A stretch of DNA of 64,000 nucleotides, taken from the NCBI GenBank assembly GCA_020161065.1, contig JAIUPH010000011.1, positions 124,001 through 188,000 of the forward strand, written 5' to 3'. The notes beneath the pieces are model-generated. The model saw only the letters and a program-made list of their open reading frames with translations. It ran no database searches and was not told the DNA's origin. Below, piece after piece: positions 17,370 through 26,510 of this stretch (the stretch's first letter is position 1; each line of letters begins with the position of its first letter). The position numbers and the translations under genes are program-made. Source of the stretch: Pseudomonadota bacterium. GTDB taxonomy: Bacteria; Pseudomonadota; Gammaproteobacteria; Burkholderiales; Burkholderiaceae_C.

Positions 17370-17768
17370 TCAGGCGGTGGCGGCCAGCTTTTGCAGGATC
17401 TTCTGCACCTTCTCTTCCAGCGTCGCCTTGGTGAAGGGCTTGACGATGTAGCCGGCGGCGCCGCTTTGCGCGGCCAGCACGATGTCTTCCTTGCGCGCCT
17501 CGGCCGTCACCATCAGCACCGGCAGGTGCTTGAGGCCGTCGTCGGCCTTGATGTTCTTCAGCAGCTCGAAGCCGTTCATGTTGGGCATGTTGATGTCCGA
17601 GACCACGAAGTCGAACTTGCCCGAGCGCAGCAGGTTGAGGGCGACCACGCCGTCCTCGGCCTCTTCGGCGTAGTTGCAGCCCATCTCCTTGAGCAGGCCG
17701 CGGACGATGCGGCGCATGGTGGAGAAGTCGTCGACGATCAGGAACTTCAGGTCGGTGGCGTTGCTCAT
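17370..17768 (-). CDS. cheY: Chemotaxis response regulator CheY
   Basis: CheY-P binds the flagellar switch and changes rotation direction. The 132-residue single receiver domain has the acidic pair in FLIVDDF (D13, D14), the phospho-acceptor in [16 protein letters not shown] (about D58), the Thr in LMVTAEA and the Lys in VKPF. It is followed closely by cheZ. A sigma-28-like site lies about 50-80 bp upstream. Confidence 0.97.
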   Translation of the reverse strand: MSNATDLKFLIVDDFSTMRRIVRGLLKEMGCNYAEEAEDGVVALNLLRSGKFDFVVSDINMPNMNGFELLKNIKADDGLKHLPVLMVTAEARKEDIVLAAQSGAAGYIVKPFTKATLEEKVQKILQKLAATA

Positions 17769-17819
17769 GGCGGGTGGCCTCGTGCGGATGGCGGCGGATT
17801 CGGGTAGGAAGTTGATGCG

Positions 17820-17847
17820 TTATCGGTCGGCACGCGGCCGGACTTGA
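17820..17847 (-). promoter_or_regulatory. Candidate sigma-28 promoter for cheYZ
   Basis: On the minus strand the -10 box is ACCGATAA (17820-17827), matching GCCGATAA at 7 of 8 bases. TCAAGTCC (17840-17847) lies 12 bp further upstream. The -35 match is partial and the spacer is one base longer than the usual 11. Its place between motB and cheY fits a secondary late promoter. Confidence 0.5.
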
Positions 17848-17871
17848 CCCCGCGGCCGCGACGTTATGCGC

Positions 17872-18828
17872 TCAACGCCGCGGCGGCACCAACTGCGGCG
17901 CAATCGACGCGGGTTTGTCGGCGCCCTCCTCGGCCGCCGGCTCGACGACGTCGGGCGCGGTGCGGAAGAAGCGGTCTTCGGCCTCGCGGTTCATCACGAT
18001 GATGCTGATGCGGCGGTTGGTCGGCGCCAACGGGTCCTTGGGCTCGAACAGCGAGCTGGCCGCCAGCCCCTGCACGCGCAGAGGCCGGTCTTCGGGCAGG
18101 CCGCCGGCCATCAGCTCGCGGCGCGAGGCGTTGGCGCGGTCGGCCGAGAGCTCCCAGTTGCTGTAGCCGCGGTCGCCGCCGCCGAAGGGCGCGGCATCGG
18201 TGTGGCCCTCCAGCGTCAGCCGGTTGGGCACCTCGCCCAGCACCGAGCCGATGGCGCGCAGCAGGTCGCGCATGTAGGGTTTGACGGCCGCCGAGCCGCT
18301 GTCGAACATCGGCCGGTTGCCTTCGTCGACGATCTGGATGCGCAGCCCGTCGCGCGTCATGTCCAGGCGGATCTGGCTGCTCATCGCCGACAGCGTGGCA
18401 TTGGCGGCGATCTTCTGCTCGATGCGTTCTTTCAGCTCGTCCAGCGCCTTCTGCTCGGCGCGCAGTTGCTCGGCCTTCAGCGCCTGCAGGTTGACGGTCT
18501 TGCGCTTTGCCTCGACGTCGCCGTTCTTCACCTGGCCGGTGCTGCGCGACAAGTCCTGCCCGCCGCCCTTGATGACGTGCGAAGCGTCGCCCGAGCCCTG
18601 GCCGCCGCCCAGCAGCGAGACTTTCAGCGGGGTGCTGAAGTAGTCGGCAATGCCCTTCTTGTCGCCTTCGGTCGTGCTGCCCAGCAGCCACATGAGCAGG
18701 AAGAAGGCCATCATCGCCGTCACGAAGTCGGCATAGGCAATCTTCCACGCGCCGCCATGGGCGGCATGGCCGCCCTTCTTGACGCGCTTGATGATGATCG
18801 GCTGCAGCTTTTTCGCATCACCGGCCAT
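17872..18828 (-). CDS. motB: Flagellar motor stator protein MotB
   Basis: MotB anchors the stator to peptidoglycan and forms the proton channel with MotA. The N-terminal span KIAYADFVTAMMAFFLLMWL (about residues 29-48) carries the essential Asp in YADF. A plug and linker are followed by an OmpA-like domain: MFDSGSAAVKPYMRDLL, then TLEGHTDAAPF, and LSADRANASRREL. It starts 2 bp after motA. The length of 318 residues is typical. Confidence 0.96.
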   Translation of the reverse strand: MAGDAKKLQPIIIKRVKKGGHAAHGGAWKIAYADFVTAMMAFFLLMWLLGSTTEGDKKGIADYFSTPLKVSLLGGGQGSGDASHVIKGGGQDLSRSTGQVKNGDVEAKRKTVNLQALKAEQLRAEQKALDELKERIEQKIAANATLSAMSSQIRLDMTRDGLRIQIVDEGNRPMFDSGSAAVKPYMRDLLRAIGSVLGEVPNRLTLEGHTDAAPFGGGDRGYSNWELSADRANASRRELMAGGLPEDRPLRVQGLAASSLFEPKDPLAPTNRRISIIVMNREAEDRFFRTAPDVVEPAAEEGADKPASIAPQLVPPRR

Positions 18829-18830
18829 GG

Positions 18831-19691
18831 CTACTTCTTCCCTTTGACGTGGCCTTCCAGCTCGGTGAAGGTCGGCCGGTCACCCGAGTACAGCACCTTG
18901 CGGCCGAACTCGATGGCCACCTGCGGCGCATAACCCTGCATCGACGCCAACAGCGTGGTCTTGATGCATTGCAGCTCCTTGCCGGCGTCTTCCACCTTCT
19001 GCTCCAGCAGGCCGCCCAGCGGCTCGACGAAGCCGTAGGCCAGCAAGATGCCGAGGAAGGTGCCGACCAGCGCCGAGCCGATCATGCCGCCCAGCACCGC
19101 CGGCGGCTGGCCGACCGAGCCCATGGTGTTGACCACGCCCAGCACCGCGGCCACGATGCCGAAGGCCGGCAGGCCGCCGGCCAGCCGCGCGATGGCTGCA
19201 ACGGCGGCGTGCTCTTCCTGGTGGTGGGTCTCGATCTCGCTGTCCATCAGCGATTCGATCTCGTGCGCGTTGAGATTGCCCGACACCATCATGCGCAGGT
19301 AGTCGGTGATGAACTCGGTCACGTGGTGGTCGTTGCCCACCGTCGGGTACTTCTGGAACAGCGGGCTGCTGTGCGGGTCCTCGACGTCCTTCTCGATCGA
19401 CATCAGGCCTTCCTTGCGCGCCTTCTGCAGGATGTCGTACATCAGCGCCAGCAGCTCCATGTAGCGCGCCTTGCTGAAGCGGCTGCCCTTGAAGCACGCG
19501 CCCAGCCCGCGCAGCGAAGCCTTCACCACCTTCATCTGGTTGTTGGCCAGGAAGGCGCCCAGCGCGGCGCCGAAGATGGTGATCAACTCGAACGGCAGCG
19601 CATGCAGGATGACGCTGATGTTGCCGCCGTGCGCGATGTAGACGCCGAAGATGCACCCCAGCGCCAGGACCCAGCCGATGATGACGAACAT
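18831..19691 (-). CDS. motA: Flagellar motor stator protein MotA
   Basis: MotA is the four-span stator subunit that converts proton flow to torque. The 286-residue protein starts MFVIIGWVLALGCIFGVYIA. The cytoplasmic loop carries charged residues. The proline-bearing fourth-span region and the family motif GIVAAVLGVVNTMGSVGQPP are present, followed by GALVGTFLGILLAYG in near-identical form. A sigma-28 promoter lies 60-86 bp upstream, at the end of the preceding methyltransferase gene. Confidence 0.97.
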   Translation of the reverse strand: MFVIIGWVLALGCIFGVYIAHGGNISVILHALPFELITIFGAALGAFLANNQMKVVKASLRGLGACFKGSRFSKARYMELLALMYDILQKARKEGLMSIEKDVEDPHSSPLFQKYPTVGNDHHVTEFITDYLRMMVSGNLNAHEIESLMDSEIETHHQEEHAAVAAIARLAGGLPAFGIVAAVLGVVNTMGSVGQPPAVLGGMIGSALVGTFLGILLAYGFVEPLGGLLEQKVEDAGKELQCIKTTLLASMQGYAPQVAIEFGRKVLYSGDRPTFTELEGHVKGKK

Positions 19692-19750
19692 GATGAGTTT
19701 TTAGTCAGGCACGCCCCGAACGACTTCGGGACGACGGAGATCTGGCGGGG

Positions 19751-19777
19751 TTATCGGCCATCGCTGCACTTCTTTGA
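19751..19777 (-). promoter_or_regulatory. Sigma-28 promoter for motAB, overlapping the methyltransferase stop codon
   Basis: On the minus strand TCAAAGAA (19770-19777), an 11-bp spacer, and a perfect GCCGATAA (19751-19758) form a FliA promoter. The TAA of the -10 box is also the stop codon of the upstream gene. motA begins 60 bp downstream. Confidence 0.82.
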
Positions 19778-20524
19778 GTCCATGCGGTACAGCCACAGCG
19801 GGCGGCCGCCGCCGGCGTCCAGCCGCCGCCAGGGCTGCACGCCCGGCACCGCGAATTCCAGGCTCACCAGCCAGGCGCCGCGGGGCAGTTCGGCCTCGGC
19901 CTTGGCCCAGGCGCGCGCCATGCTTTCGGGGCGCTGGAACAGGTAGACGAGTTGCAGGCCGCGCCAGTCGCCGGCCCACAGGTCGCCGCGGCGCACCGCG
20001 GCAAAGCGGCAGCGGCGCGCGCAGGCCCAGGCCAGCAGCGCGCTCCACTCCACGCCTTCGATGCGCGCCGCCGGCCAGGCGGCGTGCAAGGCGCGCAGGC
20101 CGTGCCCGAGGCCGCAGCCGGCGTCGAGCACGCGCGCGCCGGCCGGCAGCGCGATGGCAGCGGCCAGCGGCCGCAGCGCGTGGCGCGGCGTCGGGAACAG
20201 CGGGGCGTCGGACCAGGCGCGCAGCGGATAGGCCAGCACCAGCGGCAGCGCCGCCAGCAGCCAGGCCCAGGCCGGCGCTGCCGTGCCCAGCGCCAGGCTG
20301 GACAGCGGAAAGCCGGCCGCGACGATCAGCCGCCGCCAGCCGCCCTGCACGCCGAAGGCCAGCGCCGCGCCCAGTGCGCTGGCCAGCAGCGCGCTGGGGC
20401 CCGGCGGCAGGGCGCAGGCGCGCGCCGCCGCAAAGCCGGCCCAAGCCAGCGCCCAGGCCAGCAGCGCCGGCAGCGGCCAGCGCAGCGGCGGCAACGGCCA
20501 GCGCGAGGCAGGAATGGTCTTCAC
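19751..20524 (-). CDS. Class I SAM-dependent methyltransferase-like membrane protein
   Basis: The C-terminal half has a Rossmann SAM-binding motif, ARVLDAGCGLGHGLRALHAA, followed by IEGVEWSALLAWACARR. The N-terminal half is hydrophobic (LPALLAWALAWAGFAAARAC and further spans), so it is likely membrane-anchored. The substrate is unknown. I chose a GTG at 20524 because the frame upstream runs through the flhDC terminator; start confidence is low. It lies between flhC and motA, and its last codons contain the motAB promoter. A flagellar or surface target is a guess from position only. Confidence 0.72.
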   Translation of the reverse strand: MKTIPASRWPLPPLRWPLPALLAWALAWAGFAAARACALPPGPSALLASALGAALAFGVQGGWRRLIVAAGFPLSSLALGTAAPAWAWLLAALPLVLAYPLRAWSDAPLFPTPRHALRPLAAAIALPAGARVLDAGCGLGHGLRALHAAWPAARIEGVEWSALLAWACARRCRFAAVRRGDLWAGDWRGLQLVYLFQRPESMARAWAKAEAELPRGAWLVSLEFAVPGVQPWRRLDAGGGRPLWLYRMDSKKCSDGR

Positions 20525-20631
20525 GGCTGCAGTGTCGATCGCGCGGCCGGCCGGCCAAGGGCCGATGAAGCGGGCCTTCGCCTGCCAGTTGCGCCCGGTC
20601 GGCGAACGCCGGCGCGGCTTTCGGCCGCCCC

Positions 20632-20666
20632 AAAAGAAAACGGGCGGATCCGTGAGGATCCGCCCG
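20632..20666 (-). terminator. Intrinsic terminator of flhDC
   Basis: A perfect 11-bp stem (20641-20651 with 20656-20666) closes a 4-nt loop and, in the minus direction, is followed by TTTTCTTTTG. A second hairpin (GCACAG/CTGTGC, 20670-20685) lies just before it. Both fall 88-141 bp after the flhC stop. Confidence 0.9.
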
Positions 20667-20772
20667 AAAGCACAGAGGACTGTGCCAGGAGGAGACAAAC
20701 CTTCAAATGCTGCGCATGGATGCAGTTTCGGCCGCTCGGCCGCCGTTCTGCAACGCCGTCGCTGGCAGCATT

Positions 20773-21372
20773 TCACGCAGCGGTGGCGGCCTTGCGCGGC
20801 TCGGCGCGCGAAGCGGCATCAATTCGCGGTTCGCTGTGGAGTTGCAGCGAGCCGGCGGCCTTGCCCTTGCCGGCGCGCGCCGGCGGCTCGCACAGGCCGC
20901 AGACGTAGTGGCGGGCGATTTCGTGCGGATGGGTGATGAAGTGGCCGCCGCACTTGCTGCAAGGCGTCATCGTCAGCATGCCGTTGTCGACGAACTTCAC
21001 CAGCCGCCAGGCGCGGGTGACGCTGAGCATCGGCTCCAGCCCCTGCGCGCTGATCTGCTCCAGGTAGAGCTGGTAGGCCTTGATCACGGTGTCGATCTCG
21101 TCGAGCTCGGCCACCTTGTTGAGGTATTCGTGGGTGTTCAGGAACAGGCTGGCGTGGATGTTGGGCTGCCAGGTCATGAACCAGTCGGTGGAGAACGGCA
21201 GCTGGCCCTTGCTGGGGCTGCGGCCCGAGACTTCCTTGTACAGGCGCAGCAGCCGCTCGTAGCTCAAGTCGGTTTCGCTTTCCAGCACCTGCAGCCGCGC
21301 GCCCAGGTGGATCAGCGTGACCGCACGTTCGATCTGGCGGGCTTCACTGAGGATGCTCTTGTTGCGGGCCAT
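20773..21372 (-). CDS. flhC: Flagellar master activator subunit FlhC
   Basis: FlhC joins FlhD in the FlhD4C2 activator of class II flagellar promoters. The 199-residue protein starts MARNKSILSEARQIERAVTL. Four zinc-ligand cysteines are present, in TPCSKCGGHF and HYVCGLCEPP. The C-terminal 30 residues are an Ala/Lys-rich extension. It follows flhD by 51 bp and ends before a strong terminator. Confidence 0.97.
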   Translation of the reverse strand: MARNKSILSEARQIERAVTLIHLGARLQVLESETDLSYERLLRLYKEVSGRSPSKGQLPFSTDWFMTWQPNIHASLFLNTHEYLNKVAELDEIDTVIKAYQLYLEQISAQGLEPMLSVTRAWRLVKFVDNGMLTMTPCSKCGGHFITHPHEIARHYVCGLCEPPARAGKGKAAGSLQLHSEPRIDAASRAEPRKAATAA

Positions 21373-21423
21373 GTTGCGTTCTCCTTCCTTGTGTACTGAT
21401 TCGGGGGACCGTCGACAGCCGGG

Positions 21424-21747
21424 TCAGGCCGCTTCCTGGTGGCGGCCGGCCATCAGGATCGAGGCATGCAGGCGCGACACGCCTTCGTTGGCGGCGCCCT
21501 TGCCGTGGCTGGTGAGCAGGTTCCACACCAGGTCGTCGTCCATGCGGAAGCGGCACAGCAGCGTGTTGCCGGTGGCGATCTTCATCATCTGCGCCGAGGT
21601 CAGCGCGCCGATCAGGCCGGCGGTCTCTTCGCTGATGCCCAGCCGGAACAGCGCCTGGTCGCGGTCGCTGCGGATCAGGCTCTGGGCCAGCATCAGGTAC
21701 GACAGGTTGGCTTCGCGGATTTCGGCAAGGATCTGTTCGGAGGTCAT
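21424..21747 (-). CDS. flhD: Flagellar master activator subunit FlhD
   Basis: FlhD is the partner of FlhC in the master regulator complex. The ATG at 21747 gives 107 residues starting MTSEQILAEIREANLSYLML, as in the family. AQSLIRSDRDQALFRLGISE and ANEGVSRLHASILMAG follow. The open frame extends further upstream, but that region is AT-richer and looks like the flhDC promoter and leader. A dyad GTTTCA-GCG-TGAAAC lies about 35 bp upstream of the start. Confidence 0.96.
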   Translation of the reverse strand: MTSEQILAEIREANLSYLMLAQSLIRSDRDQALFRLGISEETAGLIGALTSAQMMKIATGNTLLCRFRMDDDLVWNLLTSHGKGAANEGVSRLHASILMAGRHQEAA

Positions 21748-21882
21748 GGCGGCGGGCTTTCGGTTGAAGTGGCGTTGCGTTTCAGCGTGAAACGAACTGT
21801 AGAGATTCAAACTGGGCCGCAACATCAGGCCATTTCCGTCGCTGCAGTCCCGCATCTTCCATGCCCCTTGTCAGACAGATTC

Positions 21883-24693
21883 CTACACGGTGTCAGCCTC
21901 GCCACTGCGGCGCAGCGTCAAGGCGACGATCACCGGGGCGATGGCCGCCTGCAGCCGCGCGCGCGCCTCGGCGTCGCCGGGCGCGCGCTGCAGCGCCGCC
22001 GCCGCGCCGACCAGCGCCTCGGCGCCCAGCGAGCCGGCGATGCTGCCGAGGTCCTGCGCCAGGCGGCGCGCGCGCTCGGGCCGGCCGGCGGCCATGGCCT
22101 CGTCGAAGCTCTGCGGCCAGCCGGCCATGAAGACGCTGGCATGCTCGACCAGGCGCTCGAACAGCAGTTCGTCGCCGCCCAGGCGGCGCACCCCGGCGGC
22201 CTCGTCGAGCACGGCCGCCGGCACGCGCGTCGGCGCCGCCTGCGGTTCCGCCGCCGGCAGCGGCGCCGGCGCGGCTGGCCGCGCCAGCTGGCGCAGCGCG
22301 TCGATGAGCTGCTGCTTGAAGAAGGGCTTGGACAGGTGGCGGTCGCAGCCGGCGTCCAGGCTGGCTTGCACGTCGCTGGCGAAGGCGTTGGCCGTCAGCG
22401 CCACCACGGGGGTGCGGCGGCGGCCTTGCGCCGCCTCGGCGGCCTCCAGCCGGCGCAGCTCGCGGGTGACGCTGAGGCCGTCCAGCCCCGGCATCTGCAC
22501 GTCGAGGAAAGCGATCTCGAAGCGCTGGCGGCGCAGCAGTTCCAGCGCCATCGGGCCGTTGCCGACCACCTCCAGCGCCAGCGGCTGGTCGGCCAGCATG
22601 GCGCGGAAGATGTAGACGTTGACCTCGTTGTCCTCGGCCAGCAGCACGCGCAGCGGCGCCGCCGGGCCGGCCGCGGCGTCGGCCGGCGGCGCCGACGGTG
22701 CTGGCGCGTCCGGCGCTTCGGCCGGCTCGGCCGGCACGACGGCCGGCGGCAGCGGCAGGCGCAGCGCGAACACGCTGCCGACGCCTGGCGTGCTGCGCAC
22801 CTGCACCGAGCCGCCCATGCGCTGGGCCACGCTGCGCGTCAGCGCCAGCCCCAGGCCGGTGCCGCCGTACAGCCGCGTGATGCTGCCATCGGCCTGGGCA
22901 AAGGGCTCGAACACCGTCTCCAGCTTGCTGGGCGCGATGCCGATGCCGGTGTCGGCCACCTCGAACAGGATGAGCCCGGCGTGCTCGGGGTCGTGGCCCA
23001 CGGTCAGCCGCACCTCGCCCTCGTGGGTGAACTTGATGGCGTTGCCGACCAGGTTCATCAGCCCCTGCTCCAGGCGCTGGCGGTTGCCGAGCACGCCGTC
23101 GGGCAGGTCGGCGGCCAGGTCCAGGCGCAGCCGCAGGCCCTTGCCCTCGGCGCGCGGGCGCATCAGCGCGGCCAGGTGGCGCAGGCTGCGCTGCAGCGAG
23201 AACGGCTGCAGTTCGAGCTGCAGGCGGTCGGCCTCGATCTTCGACAGGTCGAGCAGGTCGTTGATCAGCTCGTGCAGCGCGCTGCCCGACTCGCGGAACA
23301 CCTGCACGTGCTGGCGCTGCTCGGCCGTCAGCGGGCTGTCGGCCAGCAGGTCGGCGACGCCCAGCAAGGCATTCAGCGGCGTGCGCATCTCGTGGCTGAT
23401 GTTGGCCAGGAAGGCGCTCTTGGCGCGCGCCGCGTCGGCGGCCACGGCGGCCTGCTGCGCCAGTTGGCGCTCGTGCGCGGCCTGGCGCCGCTGGTAGGCC
23501 AGCAGCGACAGCGCCAGCCCCAGGCCCAGCGCCAGCAGCGGCGCCGCCCACAGGCTGGGCTGGCGCTCCAACAGCAGCGCCGCCAGCGCCAGCGCGGCGC
23601 CCACCCCCAGCGCCAGGCCGGCGGCGGCCGCGTCGCGGCCGGGCGAGGGCCGGCCGCGCAGCACGGTCCAGGCCGCGGGCAGCAGCGCCACCAGCAGCAG
23701 CAGCCCGTTGAGCGCCGGCGACGGCGGCCGCACCCAGGCGCCTTCACGCAGCGCCGCGTAGGCCTGGGCCAGCGCCACGGTGCCCGACATCTGGCCCTGC
23801 ACCGTCATCACCGAATCGGCCAGCAAGGCGCTGCTGCCGATGAAGACCACGCGCCCCTGCACCGGCTGGCGCAGCGCGGCGGCGTCGCGGCGGCCGAGCG
23901 CGGTGTCGGCCAGCTCGGCGAAGGGCCGCACCGCCGGCCAGGCCTGGCGTGCCGGAAAGGCCAGGTGCAGCGAGCCGGCGGCGTCCACCGGCGGCAGCGG
24001 CGCCGCGCCGTCCACCGCCTGCAGCACGGCCAGCGACATCAACGGCAGGCGCAGCGCGCCGGCGTCGTGCCACAGCGGCAGGCGGCGCAGCACGCCGTCG
24101 GCGTCCAGCGGCGTGGTGATCACGCCCAGCGGCGGCGGCCGCTGCGCCGCCGACCACACGGTGGGCGTGGGCAGCGCCAGCGCCGGCCAATCGTGCACCG
24201 GCCGCGCCGCCGGCACCGACGAGGCCAGCGCCGCCGCGGCCGGCGTGAAGCGGCCGCTGCCGTGCTGCAGCCCGGCGGCCGCCAGCACCACCGGCGCGCC
24301 GGGACGCGCCAGCGCGCGGGCCAGCGCCGTGTCGCCGGGCTGGGCATCGGCCAGCAGCAGGTCGATGGCGATGCCGCGCGCCCCCAGCTCGCGCAGCTGC
24401 TCGATGGCCAGCGCATAGACGTCGCGCTTGAAGGGCCAGGGGCCGAAGCTGTCCTTCAGCGCGGCGAGCGAGGCATCGTCGATGTCGAACACCAGCACGC
24501 CGCCATCGGCCTGCGTCGGCGCCAGGCGGCGCAGCTGCCAGTCGATGCCGCCGCGCGACAGCCAGGCGTTCAGCGGCGACAGCAGCACCAGCAGGCCGAT
24601 GGCCGCCGCGCTGCACCAGATCCACCAGGGCCGCGCGGCCGCGGCAGCGCGGTTCGCGCTCGCGCCCTCGGCCGGGCCCTTGAACCGTCTCAT
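21883..24693 (-). CDS. CHASE2-domain hybrid sensor histidine kinase with degenerate Hpt domain
   Basis: This is a membrane sensor kinase of about 936 residues. A first span (residues 24-44) leads to a periplasmic CHASE2 domain (about 45-325; [20 protein letters not shown] is its signature). Two or three spans follow (about 328-400). The HisKA phospho-acceptor is H434 in [14 protein letters not shown]. HATPase boxes are at [24 protein letters not shown] and [10 protein letters not shown] receiver domain has LAEDNEVN and D731 in AFLDVQMPG. The final domain looks like Hpt, but the expected His is Gln ([16 protein letters not shown]). It is coupled by ATGA to the LysM-FecR gene, a common pairing. 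No cognate output regulator is adjacent. Confidence 0.9.
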   Translation of the reverse strand: MRRFKGPAEGASANRAAAAARPWWIWCSAAAIGLLVLLSPLNAWLSRGGIDWQLRRLAPTQADGGVLVFDIDDASLAALKDSFGPWPFKRDVYALAIEQLRELGARGIAIDLLLADAQPGDTALARALARPGAPVVLAAAGLQHGSGRFTPAAAALASSVPAARPVHDWPALALPTPTVWSAAQRPPPLGVITTPLDADGVLRRLPLWHDAGALRLPLMSLAVLQAVDGAAPLPPVDAAGSLHLAFPARQAWPAVRPFAELADTALGRRDAAALRQPVQGRVVFIGSSALLADSVMTVQGQMSGTVALAQAYAALREGAWVRPPSPALNGLLLLVALLPAAWTVLRGRPSPGRDAAAAGLALGVGAALALAALLLERQPSLWAAPLLALGLGLALSLLAYQRRQAAHERQLAQQAAVAADAARAKSAFLANISHEMRTPLNALLGVADLLADSPLTAEQRQHVQVFRESGSALHELINDLLDLSKIEADRLQLELQPFSLQRSLRHLAALMRPRAEGKGLRLRLDLAADLPDGVLGNRQRLEQGLMNLVGNAIKFTHEGEVRLTVGHDPEHAGLILFEVADTGIGIAPSKLETVFEPFAQADGSITRLYGGTGLGLALTRSVAQRMGGSVQVRSTPGVGSVFALRLPLPPAVVPAEPAEAPDAPAPSAPPADAAAGPAAPLRVLLAEDNEVNVYIFRAMLADQPLALEVVGNGPMALELLRRQRFEIAFLDVQMPGLDGLSVTRELRRLEAAEAAQGRRRTPVVALTANAFASDVQASLDAGCDRHLSKPFFKQQLIDALRQLARPAAPAPLPAAEPQAAPTRVPAAVLDEAAGVRRLGGDELLFERLVEHASVFMAGWPQSFDEAMAAGRPERARRLAQDLGSIAGSLGAEALVGAAAALQRAPGDAEARARLQAAIAPVIVALTLRRSGEADTV

Positions 24694-26354
24694 GGCACCA
24701 GCAGCAAGGTGAACGGCAGCAGCCACCACCACCAGCGCGACGGCGGCGGCTCGGGCACGTCGACGATCTGCGCGGTGCCGAAGGCGCCTTCGCGCCCGTC
24801 GCTGGCTTCGCTGGCCAGCGTGCGCACGCGCACGAAGTAGCGGCCGGGCTCCAGGCCGGCCAGCCGTTCCTGCGTGTCGGCGGTCTCGCGGTCGATGCGC
24901 GGGGCGCTGAAGGCCGCGTCGGCCGCCACCTGCAACTGGTAGCGCGCGCCGGCCACGCCGGCCGCCGACCAGCTGACGGTGACACCGCCGTCGTCCAGCC
25001 GCGCCGGCTGCTGGTCCGGCGGCTGCGGCGGGGGTTGCAGCCGGCGCATGGCCTGCGCGTCGCCCCAGGGGCCGGGGTGGCCATCGGCGCGCACGCCGGC
25101 CACGCGCCAGCGGTAGCGCCCGGGCGGCAGGCTGACCTCGGCCTGCGCGGCATCGAGGTCGTCGCGCGTCAGCAGCGGTTTGGCGAAGTCGTCGCCGGCG
25201 GCCGCCACCTGCAGCCGGTAGCGCGCCGCCTCGGGGTTGCGCGACCAGGCCAGCACGATGGGCTCCTGGTCGAGGCTTTCATCGGCGCGCGGCCGCAGCA
25301 GGAACGGCGGCTCGGGCCGCGCGGCCAGCTCGAAATCGAGCTGCGCGTCCTGGCCTTCGATGGCGCGGCCATCGGCGGCGCGCGCCAGCAGCCGGTATTC
25401 GCCATCGGGCAGCGGCAGCCGCCAGCTCGCCAGCGGCGGCGTGAACACCGCTTCGGCCAGCAGCCGCGACGGCGTGCCGCGGTCATGCACCTGCAGCCGG
25501 ACATGGTGCACGCCGCCGTCGGCCGCCAGCGGCAGCTGCAGCAGCACGCGCTCCAGCCGCCGCGGCACGCCGTCGAGCGCCGGCGCCGGCAGCAGCGGTT
25601 GCGGCGTTAGCACGATGCCGCCGGCCTCGGCCCGCGTGCCGTAGCCGCCGTCGACGGCCTGCGCGCCCACCGCCACGCGGCCGTGCACCACCTCGGCCAG
25701 CGTCAGCCCGTCGTCGACGCGGGCGCGGAACGCCGTGCCGCGCACGCCCAGGTTGACCACCGGCGTGCGGATCTGCATCTGTGACGGCGGCTGCTGCACC
25801 GGCACGTCGGCCTGCACGCTGCCGCGTTCGAGCTGCAACTGCATCTGCACCGGCGCGCCGCCGCCCAGCCGCGCGTGCTCCTGCACGCGCAACCGGCTGT
25901 CGGGGCCCAGCGCGGTGCGCGTGCCGTCGGCAAAGCGCAGCGAGGCCGAAGACTGCGGCCCGGTGACGATCTGCTCGCCCGCCGCCACCTCGGCAGCGGC
26001 GGCCAGCGGCCGGCGGCCGTCGGGGCCTTCGACGAAGACCTCGCCATGCACGTGCAGCACCTCGGCCGCCGCCGGCTGGCGGCGCAGCATCGCGTACGGG
26101 ATCTGCAGCGTGCTGCCGGGCTGCAGCCGCCGCGGGTTGGCAATGCCGTTGAGGCGCTGCACTTCTTGCCAGCGCGCCTGCGGCTGCAACAGCCGGGCAT
26201 GCAGGCCGATTAAGGTGTCGCCGCGTTCGATGCGGTAGGACCACAGCTCGCCGGCGGCCGCGGTCGCTGGCACCGGCGCTGCCGGCAGCGCGGCCGATGC
26301 GGCGGGAACGGCTGCGGCCACGGCCATCCGCAAACTCCAGCGCAGCGCCTGCAT
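24690..26354 (-). CDS. LysM and FecR domain envelope protein
   Basis: The ATG at 26354 follows GGGGAGAGGC. A signal peptide (about residues 1-24) leads to a LysM module ([17 protein letters not shown], then [13 protein letters not shown]), likely binding peptidoglycan. A FecR domain follows ([52 protein letters not shown]). The second half has two or three Ig/FN3-like segments ([27 protein letters not shown]), and the protein ends in a Trp-rich C-terminal span. It probably feeds the coupled CHASE2 kinase by sensing cell-wall state; that role is inference. Confidence 0.85.
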   Translation of the reverse strand: MQALRWSLRMAVAAAVPAASAALPAAPVPATAAAGELWSYRIERGDTLIGLHARLLQPQARWQEVQRLNGIANPRRLQPGSTLQIPYAMLRRQPAAAEVLHVHGEVFVEGPDGRRPLAAAAEVAAGEQIVTGPQSSASLRFADGTRTALGPDSRLRVQEHARLGGGAPVQMQLQLERGSVQADVPVQQPPSQMQIRTPVVNLGVRGTAFRARVDDGLTLAEVVHGRVAVGAQAVDGGYGTRAEAGGIVLTPQPLLPAPALDGVPRRLERVLLQLPLAADGGVHHVRLQVHDRGTPSRLLAEAVFTPPLASWRLPLPDGEYRLLARAADGRAIEGQDAQLDFELAARPEPPFLLRPRADESLDQEPIVLAWSRNPEAARYRLQVAAAGDDFAKPLLTRDDLDAAQAEVSLPPGRYRWRVAGVRADGHPGPWGDAQAMRRLQPPPQPPDQQPARLDDGGVTVSWSAAGVAGARYQLQVAADAAFSAPRIDRETADTQERLAGLEPGRYFVRVRTLASEASDGREGAFGTAQIVDVPEPPPSRWWWWLLPFTLLLVP

Positions 26355-26510
26355 CACCGCCTCTCCCCGGCCGCGGGGCTTCAAGCGCCCCGTCGAAACG
26401 CAATATACCCGTGGGGCCGATCAGCCGTGCCTTGTCCCGGCAATTCGGCCCATGGCCGGCGCGGGCACCGGCCTAGCATGCCGAGCACCCCGACGAAAGG
26501 CCCCAAGCGC

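Noticed and set aside
19715-19730. Small CCCGAA/TTCGGG hairpin upstream of motA as a terminator of the methyltransferase gene
   Set aside because: It lies downstream of the sigma-28 start site and lacks a U-tract; it would sit in the motA leader.
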